Translations under genes and position numbers: made by a program | Part shown: positions 33,700-42,653 of the stretch, one piece after another | Layout of the letters: each line of letters opens with the position of its first letter | Position numbering within the stretch: the first letter of the stretch is position 1 | The notes under the pieces: generated by a model | The model's input: only the letters and a program-made list of their open reading frames with translations | Databases searched by the model: none | Told to the model about the DNA's origin: nothing | From: Bacillota bacterium | Lineage (GTDB): Bacteria; Bacillota_A; Clostridia; Lachnospirales; Lachnospiraceae | Assembly (NCBI GenBank): GCA_023407175.1 | Contig: JAEYMU010000048.1 | Coordinates: forward strand, 1 to 64,000 | Reading direction: 5' to 3' | DNA: 64,000 bases

Positions 33700-33724
33700 A
33701 TAGGCTGCAATGTATGCAGCCTAT
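33700..33724 (+). terminator. Terminator of the right integrase gene
   Basis: ATAGGCTGCA pairs perfectly with TGCAGCCTAT around a 5-nt loop, followed by TATTTTTTGTTT. Confidence 0.85.
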
Positions 33725-33740
33725 TATTTTTTGTTTCAAT

Positions 33741-33758
33741 AGTCCCCAAACAGTCCCC
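33741..33758 (+). repeat. Terminal AGTCCCC double repeat, right end of the right element
   Basis: AGTCCCCAAACAGTCCCC matches the copy at 13574-13591 with one difference. It lies between the integrase terminator and the tRNA terminator. Confidence 0.5.
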
Positions 33759-33768
33759 ACAGCAACAA

Positions 33769-33795
33769 AAAAGGCACCCTTACGGATGCCTTTTT
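33769..33795 (-). terminator. tRNA-Thr terminator
   Basis: On the minus strand GGCATCC-GTAA-GGGTGCC is followed by six or more T residues, 50 bp after the tRNA 3' end. Confidence 0.75.
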
Positions 33796-33841
33796 CATTT
33801 CTCTTCAAATCCCTCAAGCCCTAATTTCCTAACCTTTTTTA

Positions 33842-33885
33842 TAAGCTGCCAACGGGAATCGAACCCGTGACCTCCACCTTACCAA
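33842..33885. repeat. att copy inside tRNA-Thr
   Basis: The 44 bp are identical to 13413-13456 and contain the 3' half of the tRNA up to the anticodon loop. The incoming element restored the tRNA 3' end. Confidence 0.9.
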
Positions 33886-33916
33886 GGTGACGCTCTACCG
33901 ACTGAGCCATGGCAGC
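33844..33916 (-). tRNA. tRNA-Thr (anticodon GGT)
   Basis: A 73-nt cloverleaf without encoded CCA. The acceptor stem is GCTGCCA/TGGCAGC, the D-arm has GCTCAGTCGGTAGAGC, the anticodon stem TCACC/GGTGG flanks the loop TTGGTAA with anticodon GGT, and the T-arm is CGGGTTCGATTCCCG. The 3' half is the integration target of both elements. Confidence 0.95.
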
Positions 33917-33923
33917 AAATGCA

Positions 33924-34556
33924 CTAAATTTCTTTGAGCACCTTATTGAGTTTTATCTTGATTCTGGTCAATGCATTATCAATTGTCTTCGGTTCTTTCC
34001 CCAGAACCTCTGCTATCTGCACATACTTCAAATCCTTCATATATAAGCCTAAAACCTGCTTTTCAAGGTCGCTCAAACGCCTTACAAGTTCATATTCTAT
34101 CATACTGGTATTCTCTTTGTCAATAACTAATTCCTCAGGATTTGTTATATTATTCTGGAGTATTATGTCAACTAAATTCTCCTTGTCCTCCGTATCATTA
34201 TTCTCCCCATATACCGGTGTATCCAGTGAAATATAATTATTCAGCGGTATATTTTTCTTCCGGTTGGAGGCTTTGATTGCACTGTAAATCTGGCGCGATA
34301 TACAAAGATCGGCAAAATTAAAGAAGGAATTTTCCTTGTCGGCCTGATAATCACGGATCGCCTTATAAAGGCCAATCATTCCCTCCTGTATTAAATCATC
34401 CTTATCACCGCCGATCAGGTAGAGAGCCTTCGCCTTATTACGAACGAGGAACTTGTATTTCTCAAAAAGATAATCTACGGCAGGCTGATCTCCATTTTGA
34501 ATTCTGCATACGATTTCTTCATCCGATAATATCTCATATTTAATTGCAGCTTTCAA
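33924..34556 (-). CDS. sigH: RNA polymerase sigma-H factor
   Basis: A 210-residue sigma factor of the SigH (Spo0H) type, which directs early stationary-phase and sporulation genes. Region 2 reads DDLIQEGMIGLYKAIRDYQA and NFADLCISRQIYSAIKASNR; region 4 reads LSDLEKQVLGLYMKDLKYVQ, then IAEVLGKEPKTIDNALTRIK. It follows rlmB on the same strand, the conserved Firmicutes order, and marks return to core chromosome. Confidence 0.93.
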   Translation of the reverse strand: MKAAIKYEILSDEEIVCRIQNGDQPAVDYLFEKYKFLVRNKAKALYLIGGDKDDLIQEGMIGLYKAIRDYQADKENSFFNFADLCISRQIYSAIKASNRKKNIPLNNYISLDTPVYGENNDTEDKENLVDIILQNNITNPEELVIDKENTSMIEYELVRRLSDLEKQVLGLYMKDLKYVQIAEVLGKEPKTIDNALTRIKIKLNKVLKEI

Positions 34557-34649
34557 ATTAATAATCCTCCCTTGGAAGCTTCACCTCCATCCTTTTTCAG
34601 CATTGATATATCTTCAAAAGTGAAGCTTGCTTATACTGATGATCCCTTG

Positions 34650-35390
34650 TTACTTCAGTCTCTGTCTAACAATTTCATAGGCCAGGATGCCCATGGCTAC
34701 GGATGCATTCAGTGAATCTACCTTTCCAAACATCGGTATCTTCGCGGTATAGTCACATTTTTCCTTTATTAATCTGCCCACACCCTCACCCTCGCTTCCG
34801 ATTACGAGTCCGATTGGCCCTGTAAGATTTAGCCGGTACATCAGCTCCCCTTCCATATCGGCGCAGACAAACCATAAGCCTTTGTCCTTCAATTCATCAA
34901 TGGTTACCGACAGGTTTGTCACCTTGGCAACCGGAAGATAGTTAAGCGCTCCGGCAGACACCTTGGCAACCGTTGCCGTCAGCCCTGCGGCGCGTCTTTT
35001 TGGAATGATGACACCGTGTGCCCCAGCCTGATGTGCAGTTCGGATGATTGCACCAAGATTATGCGGGTCCTCGATACTATCCAATAATATGATAAAGGGA
35101 GGCTCGGCTTTTTCCTCTGCTGCTTTTAAGATATCCTCTACCTCTGCATATTCATAGGCCGCGGCATATGCGATAACCCCCTGGTGTTTGCCTGTCTCGG
35201 AAATCTGATCCAGACGTTCCTTCTTAACATAGGAAACGATGCAGTCTGTTTTCTTTGCTTCCCTGACAATGGACTTTACAGGGCCATCCTGGCAGCCATC
35301 CAGCACAAACAAACGGTCAATGGTCTTCCCTGCCCGAAAAGCCTCCATTACCGTATTTCGTCCTTCTATCGTAAATTCCTCATATCTCAT
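34650..35390 (-). CDS. rlmB: 23S rRNA (guanosine-2'-O)-methyltransferase RlmB
   Basis: A 246-residue SpoU/TrmH family enzyme. The N-terminal substrate-binding part (GRNTVMEAFRAGKTIDRLFV) is followed by the knotted SAM domain with motifs DSIEDPHNLGAIIRTAHQAG, IGLVIGSEGEGVGRL and IPMFGKVDSLNASVAMGILA. It methylates G2251 of 23S rRNA. It is separated from sigH by 93 bp. Confidence 0.95.
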   Translation of the reverse strand: MRYEEFTIEGRNTVMEAFRAGKTIDRLFVLDGCQDGPVKSIVREAKKTDCIVSYVKKERLDQISETGKHQGVIAYAAAYEYAEVEDILKAAEEKAEPPFIILLDSIEDPHNLGAIIRTAHQAGAHGVIIPKRRAAGLTATVAKVSAGALNYLPVAKVTNLSVTIDELKDKGLWFVCADMEGELMYRLNLTGPIGLVIGSEGEGVGRLIKEKCDYTAKIPMFGKVDSLNASVAMGILAYEIVRQRLK

Positions 35391-35505
35391 ATGGGTACCA
35401 AACCTCTCTGTATATTACTATTTTATCTAAACTTTTTAAATCTCATGTTGTATCAGTAACACGATAAATGAACGTGGGCCATGGCAGCCCATATTTTAAA
35501 TACCT

Positions 35506-36582
35506 CTATACACGATACATTTCACCGTAATACCTCTGGTAATCTCCTTTGGTCACATGCTCCATCCAGTCCATATTCTTAAGGTACCAGTCGATTGTCA
35601 GCTTAATCCCCTTGGCAAAGGGAGTTTCCGGCTCCCATCCAAGCTCGGTCCTGATTTTGTCCGGTGCAATTGCATAGCGGAAATCATGCCCCTTACGGTC
35701 CTCCACATAGGTGATCAGCTCGTGACTGATTTTATCACGTCTTGCATCCTCCTTCGGCAGGATTTCCAGCAGAGTATCAATGATTATCGTTACAATCTCG
35801 ATGTTCTTCTTCTCATTATGCCCGCCCACATTATAAATCTCACCGGCCTTTGCCTTTTCCGCTACCATATCAATTGCTTTCGCATGATCCTCCACATAGA
35901 GCCAGTCTCTTACATTCTTCCCGGTACCGTAAACCGGAAGCTTTCTGCCGGAGAGAGCATTATTAATCATCAGCGGAATCAGCTTCTCCGGGAACTGATG
36001 GGGACCATAATTATTGCTGCATCTTGTAATATTGGCAGGGAAGTGGAAGGTATCCATATATGCCTTTACCAGAAAATCCGCAGAGGCCTTGCTTGCAGAA
36101 TATGGGCTGTGAGGGTTTAACGGAGTTGTCTCATAGAAAAAGCCTTCGTCACCCTCCAATGCTCCGTACACCTCATCCGTAGACACCTGAACAAACTTCT
36201 TATCCTCCTTATATCCATCCGGAGTTTCCCAGGCAAGCTTTGCCGCATTAATCAAATTCAAGGTTCCGAGAACATTCGTACTCACAAAAACCTCCGGGTT
36301 TTTGATACTGCGGTCCACATGGCTTTCTGCTGCAAAATGTATCACCCGGTCTATCTCGTAATTCTCAAAAACCTTTATAACCGCTTCCTTATCGCAGATA
36401 TCCAGCTTAAGGAACTCATAATTATCCCGTTTTTCTACTTCCTTCAGATTCTCCAGATTGCCTGCATAGGTTAGAGCATCCAGATTGATTACCCTGATAT
36501 CCTTATTATATTTCTGAAAGAGATACAAAATAAAATTTGATCCGATGAATCCGGCACCGCCGGTAACAAGATATGTCTTCAT
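35506..36582 (-). CDS. rfbB: dTDP-glucose 4,6-dehydratase
   Basis: A 358-residue extended SDR. The Rossmann motif TGGAGFIGSNF is at residues 7-17; the active site shows STDEVYG with YSASKASAD (YxxxK) near 175. It converts dTDP-glucose to the 4-keto-6-deoxy sugar, step 2 of dTDP-L-rhamnose synthesis. It is the last gene of the A-C-D-B operon. ATG 36582 follows GGGAGAAAAT. Confidence 0.96.
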   Translation of the reverse strand: MKTYLVTGGAGFIGSNFILYLFQKYNKDIRVINLDALTYAGNLENLKEVEKRDNYEFLKLDICDKEAVIKVFENYEIDRVIHFAAESHVDRSIKNPEVFVSTNVLGTLNLINAAKLAWETPDGYKEDKKFVQVSTDEVYGALEGDEGFFYETTPLNPHSPYSASKASADFLVKAYMDTFHFPANITRCSNNYGPHQFPEKLIPLMINNALSGRKLPVYGTGKNVRDWLYVEDHAKAIDMVAEKAKAGEIYNVGGHNEKKNIEIVTIIIDTLLEILPKEDARRDKISHELITYVEDRKGHDFRYAIAPDKIRTELGWEPETPFAKGIKLTIDWYLKNMDWMEHVTKGDYQRYYGEMYRV

Positions 36583-36633
36583 ATTTTCTCCCATTCCTGT
36601 ACATAATTTGAAAGTGGCTTTCTTTCAAACCTC

Positions 36634-37512
36634 TCACATTCCGCCTGGCAGTTCCTTCATATACTCCTGAAAGGCTTCCTTCCAATCCTTCATATAATAG
36701 CCATGCCGTTCCCTAAGGGCCTTGTTATCTAAGACAGAATACATCGGCCTCTGTGTTGGAGAAGGGTATTCTGATGTGGATATCGGTTCGACCTCAACAG
36801 CTTTACCGGCTTCTTTAAAAATTGTAGCTGCAAATTCATACCAACTGGTACTGCCCTCACAGGTTGCATGATAAATTCCGTAGCTGTCCGTCTCCATCAG
36901 GAAGATAATTACCCGGGCAAGCTCCAGCGCACTCGTCGGAGTCCCGAACTGGTCGGAAACCACCCTGACCTTATTGTTCTGATCTGCAAGACGGAGCATT
37001 GTTTTTACAAAGTTTTTACCCTCGCCGTACACCCAGGCCGTTCTTAAAATAAAGGCCTTCCCACAATACTCTTGTACGAACTCATCCCCTGCCTGCTTGG
37101 TTCTGCCATAGGCACTGATCGGGTTAATCGGAAAATCCTCCGTATAGGGAACTTCTGCACGCCCGTCAAACACATAATCTGTTGATACATGAACCAGCTT
37201 TGCTCCTGTCCGGGCGGCTGCCATGGCAAGATTTTTCGGTCCAAGTGCATTAATACGATACGCTCTTTCCTGCTCACTTTCGCACAGATCAACCGCCGTC
37301 ATTGCAGCACAGTTAATTATAATATCCGGCCTCGTCCGGCTCACATAGCTGCTGACCGCTGTTTCCTCTGTTATATCCAAAACCTCAACGGATTTGTCCG
37401 GAGCCTCAAATGCATCCGTACGAAGCAGCTCATATTCCTTCCTGTCCTTAAGCAGCCGGTTCAAGGCCAGCCCCAGCTGACCGGCTGCGCCGGTAATCAT
37501 GATTCGTTTCAT
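36634..37512 (-). CDS. rfbD: dTDP-4-dehydrorhamnose reductase
   Basis: A 292-residue SDR with ITGAAGQLGLALNRLL at the N-terminus, HVSTDYVFDG and the catalytic YGRTKQAGDEF (YxxxK). It makes dTDP-L-rhamnose in the last step. ATG 37512 follows GGAGATTGTA. It starts 14 bp after the rfbC stop. Confidence 0.95.
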   Translation of the reverse strand: MKRIMITGAAGQLGLALNRLLKDRKEYELLRTDAFEAPDKSVEVLDITEETAVSSYVSRTRPDIIINCAAMTAVDLCESEQERAYRINALGPKNLAMAAARTGAKLVHVSTDYVFDGRAEVPYTEDFPINPISAYGRTKQAGDEFVQEYCGKAFILRTAWVYGEGKNFVKTMLRLADQNNKVRVVSDQFGTPTSALELARVIIFLMETDSYGIYHATCEGSTSWYEFAATIFKEAGKAVEVEPISTSEYPSPTQRPMYSVLDNKALRERHGYYMKDWKEAFQEYMKELPGGM

Positions 37513-37525
37513 TACAATCTCCATT

Positions 37526-38083
37526 CTAGAACACAATTCCGCTCTCTCTAAGTGTCGGATGTTTCATATCCTTGTCAGAGAGGGTCGGCCCGATGCCTTC
37601 CGGCAACGGCCAGTCTATTCCAATTTCAGGATCATTCCACAGGATACCGCCTTCATCCTCAGGATGATAAAAATCGGTACATTTATAAGTAAATACCGCC
37701 ATGTCGGATAATACCAGATAACCATGGGCAAAACCCTCGGGAACGTAGAACATCCGACGGTTTTCCTCTGAAAGGATTACACCATGATATTTTCCGTAAG
37801 TAGGAGAATTTCTTCTTAAGTCCACTGCCACATCATATACGCTCCCTGAAAAAGCCCGGACCAGCTTTCCCTGAGGATATTGCTTTTGATAATGCAGGCC
37901 CCGCAGCACTCCTTTTTTGGAAGAGGACTGGTTGTCCTGTACAAATACCATGGACAGACCGGCCTGCTTAAAATCCTCATAGTGATAGGTTTCCATAAAA
38001 TATCCGCGCTCATCGCCATATATCTTCGGCTCAATAACATATAAGCCCTCTATCTCACATTTATGATAAATAAAGTTACCCAT
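37526..38083 (-). CDS. rfbC: dTDP-4-dehydrorhamnose 3,5-epimerase
   Basis: A 185-residue cupin epimerase. RGLHYQK with VYDVAVDLRRNSPTYGK and FAHGYLVLSD carry the conserved His/Asp/Tyr residues. ATG 38083 follows GGAGGTTGGAA. It catalyses step 3 of the rhamnose pathway. Confidence 0.95.
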   Translation of the reverse strand: MGNFIYHKCEIEGLYVIEPKIYGDERGYFMETYHYEDFKQAGLSMVFVQDNQSSSKKGVLRGLHYQKQYPQGKLVRAFSGSVYDVAVDLRRNSPTYGKYHGVILSEENRRMFYVPEGFAHGYLVLSDMAVFTYKCTDFYHPEDEGGILWNDPEIGIDWPLPEGIGPTLSDKDMKHPTLRESGIVF

Positions 38084-38110
38084 TTCCAACCTCCATCGTA
38101 TCTGCCGGCT

Positions 38111-38980
38111 TTATAAGCCTTCCGCTACATCCAGCAGATATCTTCCATAATCCGTCGATTTCATCTGCTCGGCAAGTACAAGCAGCTGTTCTCGGTCAAT
38201 AAAGCCCTGCTTATATGCAATCTCCTCTATACAGGAAACATAAAGCCCCTGTCTTTTCTGAATTGAGGCCACATAATTCGAGGCCTCCAAAAGCGCGTCA
38301 TGATTGCCGGTATCCAGCCATGCCATACCGCGGCCCAGAAGCTCCACCCTAAGCTTTCCCTGCTCAAGGTAACGATTGTTAACCTCGGTAATCTCCAGTT
38401 CCCCCCGGGCAGAGGGCTTAATGCTTTTTGCTATGCTTATTACCTCATTGTCATAGAAATATAACCCGGGAACCGCATAATTTGATTTCGGATCCCTGGG
38501 CTTTTCCTCAATGGAGGTTACCCTTCCGGTCTCATCAAAGGCTACAACACCGTATGCCTCAGGAGCTTTCACATAATATCCAAAGATAGTGGCACCGGCT
38601 TCATTCTTCACCGCATTTTTCAGAACGCCTTGAAAACCGCTCCCATAAAAAATATTATCACCAAGCACCAAAGCCACGCGGTCATCTCCAATGAACTCTT
38701 CCCCAAGGAGAAATGCCTGTGCCAGACCCTTCGGTTCTGCCTGAACCTTATATTCAATATGCAGCCCCAGCCTGCCCCCATCGCCGAATAGCTCCTCAAA
38801 GCCTCCGATATCCCGGGGAGTAGAAATAATCAGTATCTCCCGTATCCCCGCAAGCATTAATACCGACATCGGATAATAAATCATCGGTTTATCGTAAACC
38901 GGCAGAATTTGCTTTGACAACGCCAACGTAAGCGGGTACAGCCTTGTCCCCATTCCTCCGGCCAATACAATTCCTTTCAC
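38111..38980 (-). CDS. rfbA: Glucose-1-phosphate thymidylyltransferase
   Basis: A 289-residue nucleotidyltransferase. [16 protein letters not shown] near the N-terminus is the nucleotide-binding signature, with [17 protein letters not shown] and VLGDNIFYG following. GTG at 38980, 6 nt after GGAGG, gives the typical family length. It is the first gene of the rhamnose operon, which supplies cell-wall polysaccharide synthesis. Confidence 0.95.
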   Translation of the reverse strand: MKGIVLAGGMGTRLYPLTLALSKQILPVYDKPMIYYPMSVLMLAGIREILIISTPRDIGGFEELFGDGGRLGLHIEYKVQAEPKGLAQAFLLGEEFIGDDRVALVLGDNIFYGSGFQGVLKNAVKNEAGATIFGYYVKAPEAYGVVAFDETGRVTSIEEKPRDPKSNYAVPGLYFYDNEVISIAKSIKPSARGELEITEVNNRYLEQGKLRVELLGRGMAWLDTGNHDALLEASNYVASIQKRQGLYVSCIEEIAYKQGFIDREQLLVLAEQMKSTDYGRYLLDVAEGL

Positions 38981-39183
38981 TCCATACCTCCGTTCACCCA
39001 TCACATACTTTTATCGTTCCCTGTGAATTCCAGAATCAAAACAAGCCATAATAATCTATAGTATAATCAATTCATTAGGAAATTACAATATATTTTACCA
39101 TTTCGGTTACCACTGCTCATATCATAAGCCAAAGGTTCACCCCATACCATTCATTACGGCATCAGAGAAATATCCTTTGCTTC

Positions 39184-39525
39184 CTAGGAAGAAGAGTCTT
39201 CTTCCCCATCCCGATCCTTCAGGGCCTTGGTGGTTGCATAAATCACATGCAGCTCATGAGCTGTGCATAGATGCAGTAACCGGTTAAGCTTGTCCACCAA
39301 TTCGATTTTATCTGTTTTATTTGGAAAGAATACCCCATCAACAGAAAAGTTCAAGGTTATTGCAATATTATAAAGAACCTCCAAAGACGGTAACCGCGTA
39401 CCTGCCTCTATTTGCTTGACATGTACCGGCGTTACCCCAAGCAGCTCCGCCAATTTTTCCTGCGTAAGCTTGTTTTCTATCCGTGCACTCCGTATTGCTG
39501 ATCCAAATTCTTTTCTATTAATCAT
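39184..39525 (-). CDS. XRE transcriptional regulator
   Basis: A 113-residue protein with an N-terminal HTH (ARIENKLTQEKLAELLGVTP, then VHVKQIEAGTRLPSL) and a 45-residue C-terminal extension with CTAHELHVIYATTKAL. It is divergent from the diguanylate cyclase gene and may control it; the target is not shown. Confidence 0.85.
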   Translation of the reverse strand: MINRKEFGSAIRSARIENKLTQEKLAELLGVTPVHVKQIEAGTRLPSLEVLYNIAITLNFSVDGVFFPNKTDKIELVDKLNRLLHLCTAHELHVIYATTKALKDRDGEEDSSS

Positions 39526-39697
39526 AATATACTCTAAGCCCCCTTTATAGTAATCTTAAAGAATACATTTGCCCTTGAAAATTAACTGAAAGCATATTAT
39601 AATATATTCTTATAGAATATGATAAAGCCTATCTTTTATGCATAACTCATTAAACAGAAGGAAAACAGGGGTAAAATTTACTATAAAGGATATAATC

Positions 39698-40501
39698 ATG
39701 AATTTTGATAACCTAAGTCAGGTACTGGCATCTGTTCAAATGCTACATACCTTTTATCCTGTCATCCGTATCTGGGACAGAGATAAAAAACGATTACTTT
39801 ATGAAAATGAGGGAACCGATATTGAAACGGAATCCTCGAAAGCCCTTACCGTTTTTTCTAAAGCAACCATCCATATACGAAGCCAGGAGGGCATCTTAGA
39901 AGTATGCATTCCTGTAACAATTGGAGGACAACCCTGTAAGCTGGAGCTTTTGCAATATGACGATAGAAGAAGCGGCACCAATTCGCTGCTGCAAATGCAC
40001 CGGCTCATGATTACAGACGCTTTGACTAATCTGTACAACCGCAGATTTATCGATGAGCAGCTTCCGATTATTTTGGAGCGGGCTTTTCGAAGTAATACCA
40101 CAGTGTCCTTCGTTTATGCAGATATTGATTACTTTAAGAAAATTAATGACCATTACGGGCATATAGCAGGAGATTATATCCTGAAAGAAATATCCGATGT
40201 GTTTCAGAAGCTCCTTTTGAAAAAGGAGGGCTGGGTGGCACGCTATGGGGGTGATGAATTCCTGTTCTGTCTTCCCGGAGCCAATCAAAACACCGCTGCT
40301 CACATAGCAAACAAAATCCGCCATACCGTTGAAGTAAAAAGATTTTCCATCAGTACACATTTTTTTAAGATAACCTGCAGCCTCGGAGTACAGACCTTTT
40401 CCAGGGCAGATGAAGTACTTACTGTAAATCAGGTAATTCGATTATTGGATAAAAAATTATACCAGGCAAAGCGCAATGGCCGAAACCAGGTTGTCATATA
40501 A
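39698..40501 (+). CDS. Diguanylate cyclase
   Basis: A 267-residue protein. The first 100 residues look like a small PAS-type sensor; residues about 105-265 form a GGDEF domain with DALTNLYNRRFID, DIDYFKKINDHYGH and an intact active site RYGGDEF. It should make c-di-GMP. No transmembrane segment is seen. ATG 39698 is preferred, 7 nt after AAAGGA; the frame extends 20 codons further upstream without a ribosome site. Confidence 0.9.
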   Translation: MNFDNLSQVLASVQMLHTFYPVIRIWDRDKKRLLYENEGTDIETESSKALTVFSKATIHIRSQEGILEVCIPVTIGGQPCKLELLQYDDRRSGTNSLLQMHRLMITDALTNLYNRRFIDEQLPIILERAFRSNTTVSFVYADIDYFKKINDHYGHIAGDYILKEISDVFQKLLLKKEGWVARYGGDEFLFCLPGANQNTAAHIANKIRHTVEVKRFSISTHFFKITCSLGVQTFSRADEVLTVNQVIRLLDKKLYQAKRNGRNQVVI

Positions 40502-40559
40502 CAGCCTTCCCCACCTTACACCACGCCAACTCTTGTATCGGTATTATATAGATCAAAAA

Positions 40560-40592
40560 AAAGCTGGGTCATGGTTAAACCGCCCCAGCTTT
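40560..40592. terminator. Bidirectional terminator
   Basis: AAAGCTGGG and CCCAGCTTT pair around a 15-nt loop between the convergent diguanylate cyclase and TIGR04086 genes, with A-runs on one side and T-rich DNA on the other. Confidence 0.75.
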
Positions 40593-40612
40593 ATATCTTC
40601 GTATTTTAATTG

Positions 40613-40987
40613 TCAGCTTAGCATTCCTCCTACCATCCCGCCTACTCCGCAGATAATAAATGCGGTCAAAAGGTTGCCGATCGGCATAGGCGATACCTTA
40701 TTGAGCATCAGCGATACCAGAAGAAGTACAATAAAATAAATCACTCCCATGAGCAAGCCCCATAGAAATTTCTTCTGCTCCGCCTTTTTCCCAACAAAAA
40801 AGCCTCCGACAAAGGAAGAAAGAATATAAGCTACAATAACTCCTCCGCTGATTACAGCGGATGACAGATCCAGCTTTAACATAAGAAATGACAGGAGCAG
40901 CAATAAGAACGCCGTAATAAGATACGAGAATAACAAGCCCTTCAGCAATGCGAACAGCTTTGTATTTTGATGGATTACTTTATCCAT
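40613..40987 (-). CDS. TIGR04086 family membrane protein
   Basis: A 124-residue protein with four hydrophobic spans (LLFSYLITAFLLLLLSFLML, VISGGVIVAYILSSFVGGFF, WGLLMGVIYFIVLLLVSLML and LLTAFIICGVGGMVGG). This matches TIGR04086, a spore-former membrane family of unknown role. Confidence 0.85.
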   Translation of the reverse strand: MDKVIHQNTKLFALLKGLLFSYLITAFLLLLLSFLMLKLDLSSAVISGGVIVAYILSSFVGGFFVGKKAEQKKFLWGLLMGVIYFIVLLLVSLMLNKVSPMPIGNLLTAFIICGVGGMVGGMLS

Positions 40988-41065
40988 GGGACACCTCCAG
41001 ATATTTATACTAGATGTATATTAGAAAGTGTCCCAATTTATTCGTACCTTACTATGGAAAAAGCA

Positions 41066-42391
41066 TCACTCCTCCAGCAATCCGCCCTCCGTATAGTTAC
41101 TACCCGAATTCCACAGCAGCCATTCATCATATCCTACACTGTAGACTGCCTCAATCTGTTCCCTAATTTCATCCGGGCCATATTTAATATGATGCTCCAC
41201 CCAGGTTGCGGTAAAATCCTGCAGCCACGGCCGTACAATGGCACAATGCTCTCCCGAAGAAAGCTCGCTAAGCTTTTCCTCAGACAGGGCCAGGACCTTG
41301 CTGATAATTTGAAACGGCTCTGTATCCGGGTATTGAATTCCAAAGTTCCCCTCTCCAAAATGAGAGGGATAAATCATCGGACAGATATAATCGAGATATT
41401 TTGCCATTTGTACATAATCCTGCCCTACCAGTCCGGCATCAACGCTGCTCGCAATGATTGTCCCATATACATCGGCAGACAGATATACGCCAAGAGGCTT
41501 TAGCTTTTCATAGGCATACTTCGTAAACTCTGTAATGATCTCCGCTTTACTGATGCCTTCGGCCTCATCTCCAAAATTAGCCTGTGTAATCGCTTTACTG
41601 GTTGAAAAACGTATATAGTCAAATTGCACTTCATCAAAGCCCACTGCTGCCGCCTGAGAAGCTACGTCCACAAGATAATCCCAAACCTTCTTATTATAAG
41701 GATTTACCCATGCCAGGCCATTGCTGTCCACAAAGGTGGTACCATCCTTATTCTTGATCGCCAAATCCGGACGCTGCCCGGCAAGGTATGGGTCCTTGAA
41801 CGCTACAACACGCGCAATCAGATAGATATTCTTTTCCTTGAGTCTATGAATTAGCTCCTGTATATCCGTAATTGTGTTTGTAGCTGCTCCAATTTCATTT
41901 ACAAGGTCAGAATCCATCGCATAGGATATCTTGCCATCATCATCTTTTACATCAATCACCATGGCGTTTACCTCTGTTTCCTCAACCATATCAATCAGAG
42001 AATTGATTTTATCGGAACCTGCTACTCTTGCCGGTACATAAATCCCCTTGATGGAATTACCGAAAGCCGTTGATGCAGGGATATCATTTTGAACATCCTC
42101 TGTTGTTACTACCTCGACCGGTGGGGAAGTGGGGGCTTGTGTCGGCGTTATGGCAGCTATTTGCTGTGTAGGCGTAATTTCTACAGTTTTATTCACAGTA
42201 TCATCCGGTCCATTGGAATTGTCCGGGGCCCCCTGCGACAAAGCCGGCCGCATAAAATAAAACACGGTAAAGCCCATTCCGGCCACAAGGACAATGATGC
42301 AAAGGAAAAATATCCATCTGCTCCTTCCTTTATTACCGCGCTTTTTATTGGCACTCTTGTAATTAATATACATATCCTGCCTTCTACTCAT
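41066..42391 (-). CDS. Putative glycoside hydrolase (DUF4015 type), membrane-anchored
   Basis: A 441-residue protein. A single N-terminal transmembrane segment (WIFFLCIIVLVAGMGFTVFY) is followed by a Thr/Pro-rich linker and a TIM-barrel domain of the DUF4015 putative glycoside hydrolase family: KGIYVPARVAG, AMVIDVKDDDGKISY, VGFDEVQFDYIRF and PMIYPSHFGEGNFG. Asp/Glu residues in the third motif are probable catalysts. It would act outside the cell on polysaccharide. Start at ATG 42391; ATG 42373 is an alternative. Confidence 0.85.
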   Translation of the reverse strand: MSRRQDMYINYKSANKKRGNKGRSRWIFFLCIIVLVAGMGFTVFYFMRPALSQGAPDNSNGPDDTVNKTVEITPTQQIAAITPTQAPTSPPVEVVTTEDVQNDIPASTAFGNSIKGIYVPARVAGSDKINSLIDMVEETEVNAMVIDVKDDDGKISYAMDSDLVNEIGAATNTITDIQELIHRLKEKNIYLIARVVAFKDPYLAGQRPDLAIKNKDGTTFVDSNGLAWVNPYNKKVWDYLVDVASQAAAVGFDEVQFDYIRFSTSKAITQANFGDEAEGISKAEIITEFTKYAYEKLKPLGVYLSADVYGTIIASSVDAGLVGQDYVQMAKYLDYICPMIYPSHFGEGNFGIQYPDTEPFQIISKVLALSEEKLSELSSGEHCAIVRPWLQDFTATWVEHHIKYGPDEIREQIEAVYSVGYDEWLLWNSGSNYTEGGLLEE

Positions 42392-42432
42392 ATAATCACG
42401 ACCCACCCCTTCTTTGTATGCAAATATTAGCA

Positions 42433-42553
42433 TGATTAAAGCGTCAAAAGTGCTGCGCAGCTCCCTGATACAATATATTGTTATTACAAGCAAGCTTGCA
42501 TAACAATATATTGTATCAGGAAAGCACCTACGGTGCTTTTGACGCTTTAATCA
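42433..42553. repeat. 121-bp near-perfect inverted repeat
   Basis: Outer arms TGATTAAAGCGTCAAAAG (42433-42450) and its complement (42536-42553) match over 18 bp; inner arms of 21 bp (42464-42484 and 42500-42520, CCTGATACAATATATTGTTA core) also match perfectly, and the loop contains GCAAGCTTGC. It lies in the upstream region of the glycoside hydrolase gene and could be a MITE-like element. Confidence 0.8.
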
Positions 42554-42653
42554 TTAGTATTATTACATGTTCATGGCAAATTATTCAATAACCCGGAAAC
42601 ATCAATAACGATATGATGCATCCAATTGAAAGCACTGTTTTGGGCAATGCATA

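Larger units (their letters stand above)
13457..33885. mobile_element. Right integrated element, about 20.4 kb, PICI/satellite-like
   Basis: It is bounded by the 44-bp att copies at 13413-13456 and 33842-33885, with a tyrosine integrase next to the intact tRNA end. It has divergent regulators, an excisionase-like gene, a replication initiator and a DnaC-like loader, plus toxins and unusual cargo. No capsid, portal, terminase, tail, lysis, relaxase or type IV secretion genes are recognisable. That gene set and size fit a phage satellite or a decayed integrative element. Confidence 0.75.
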
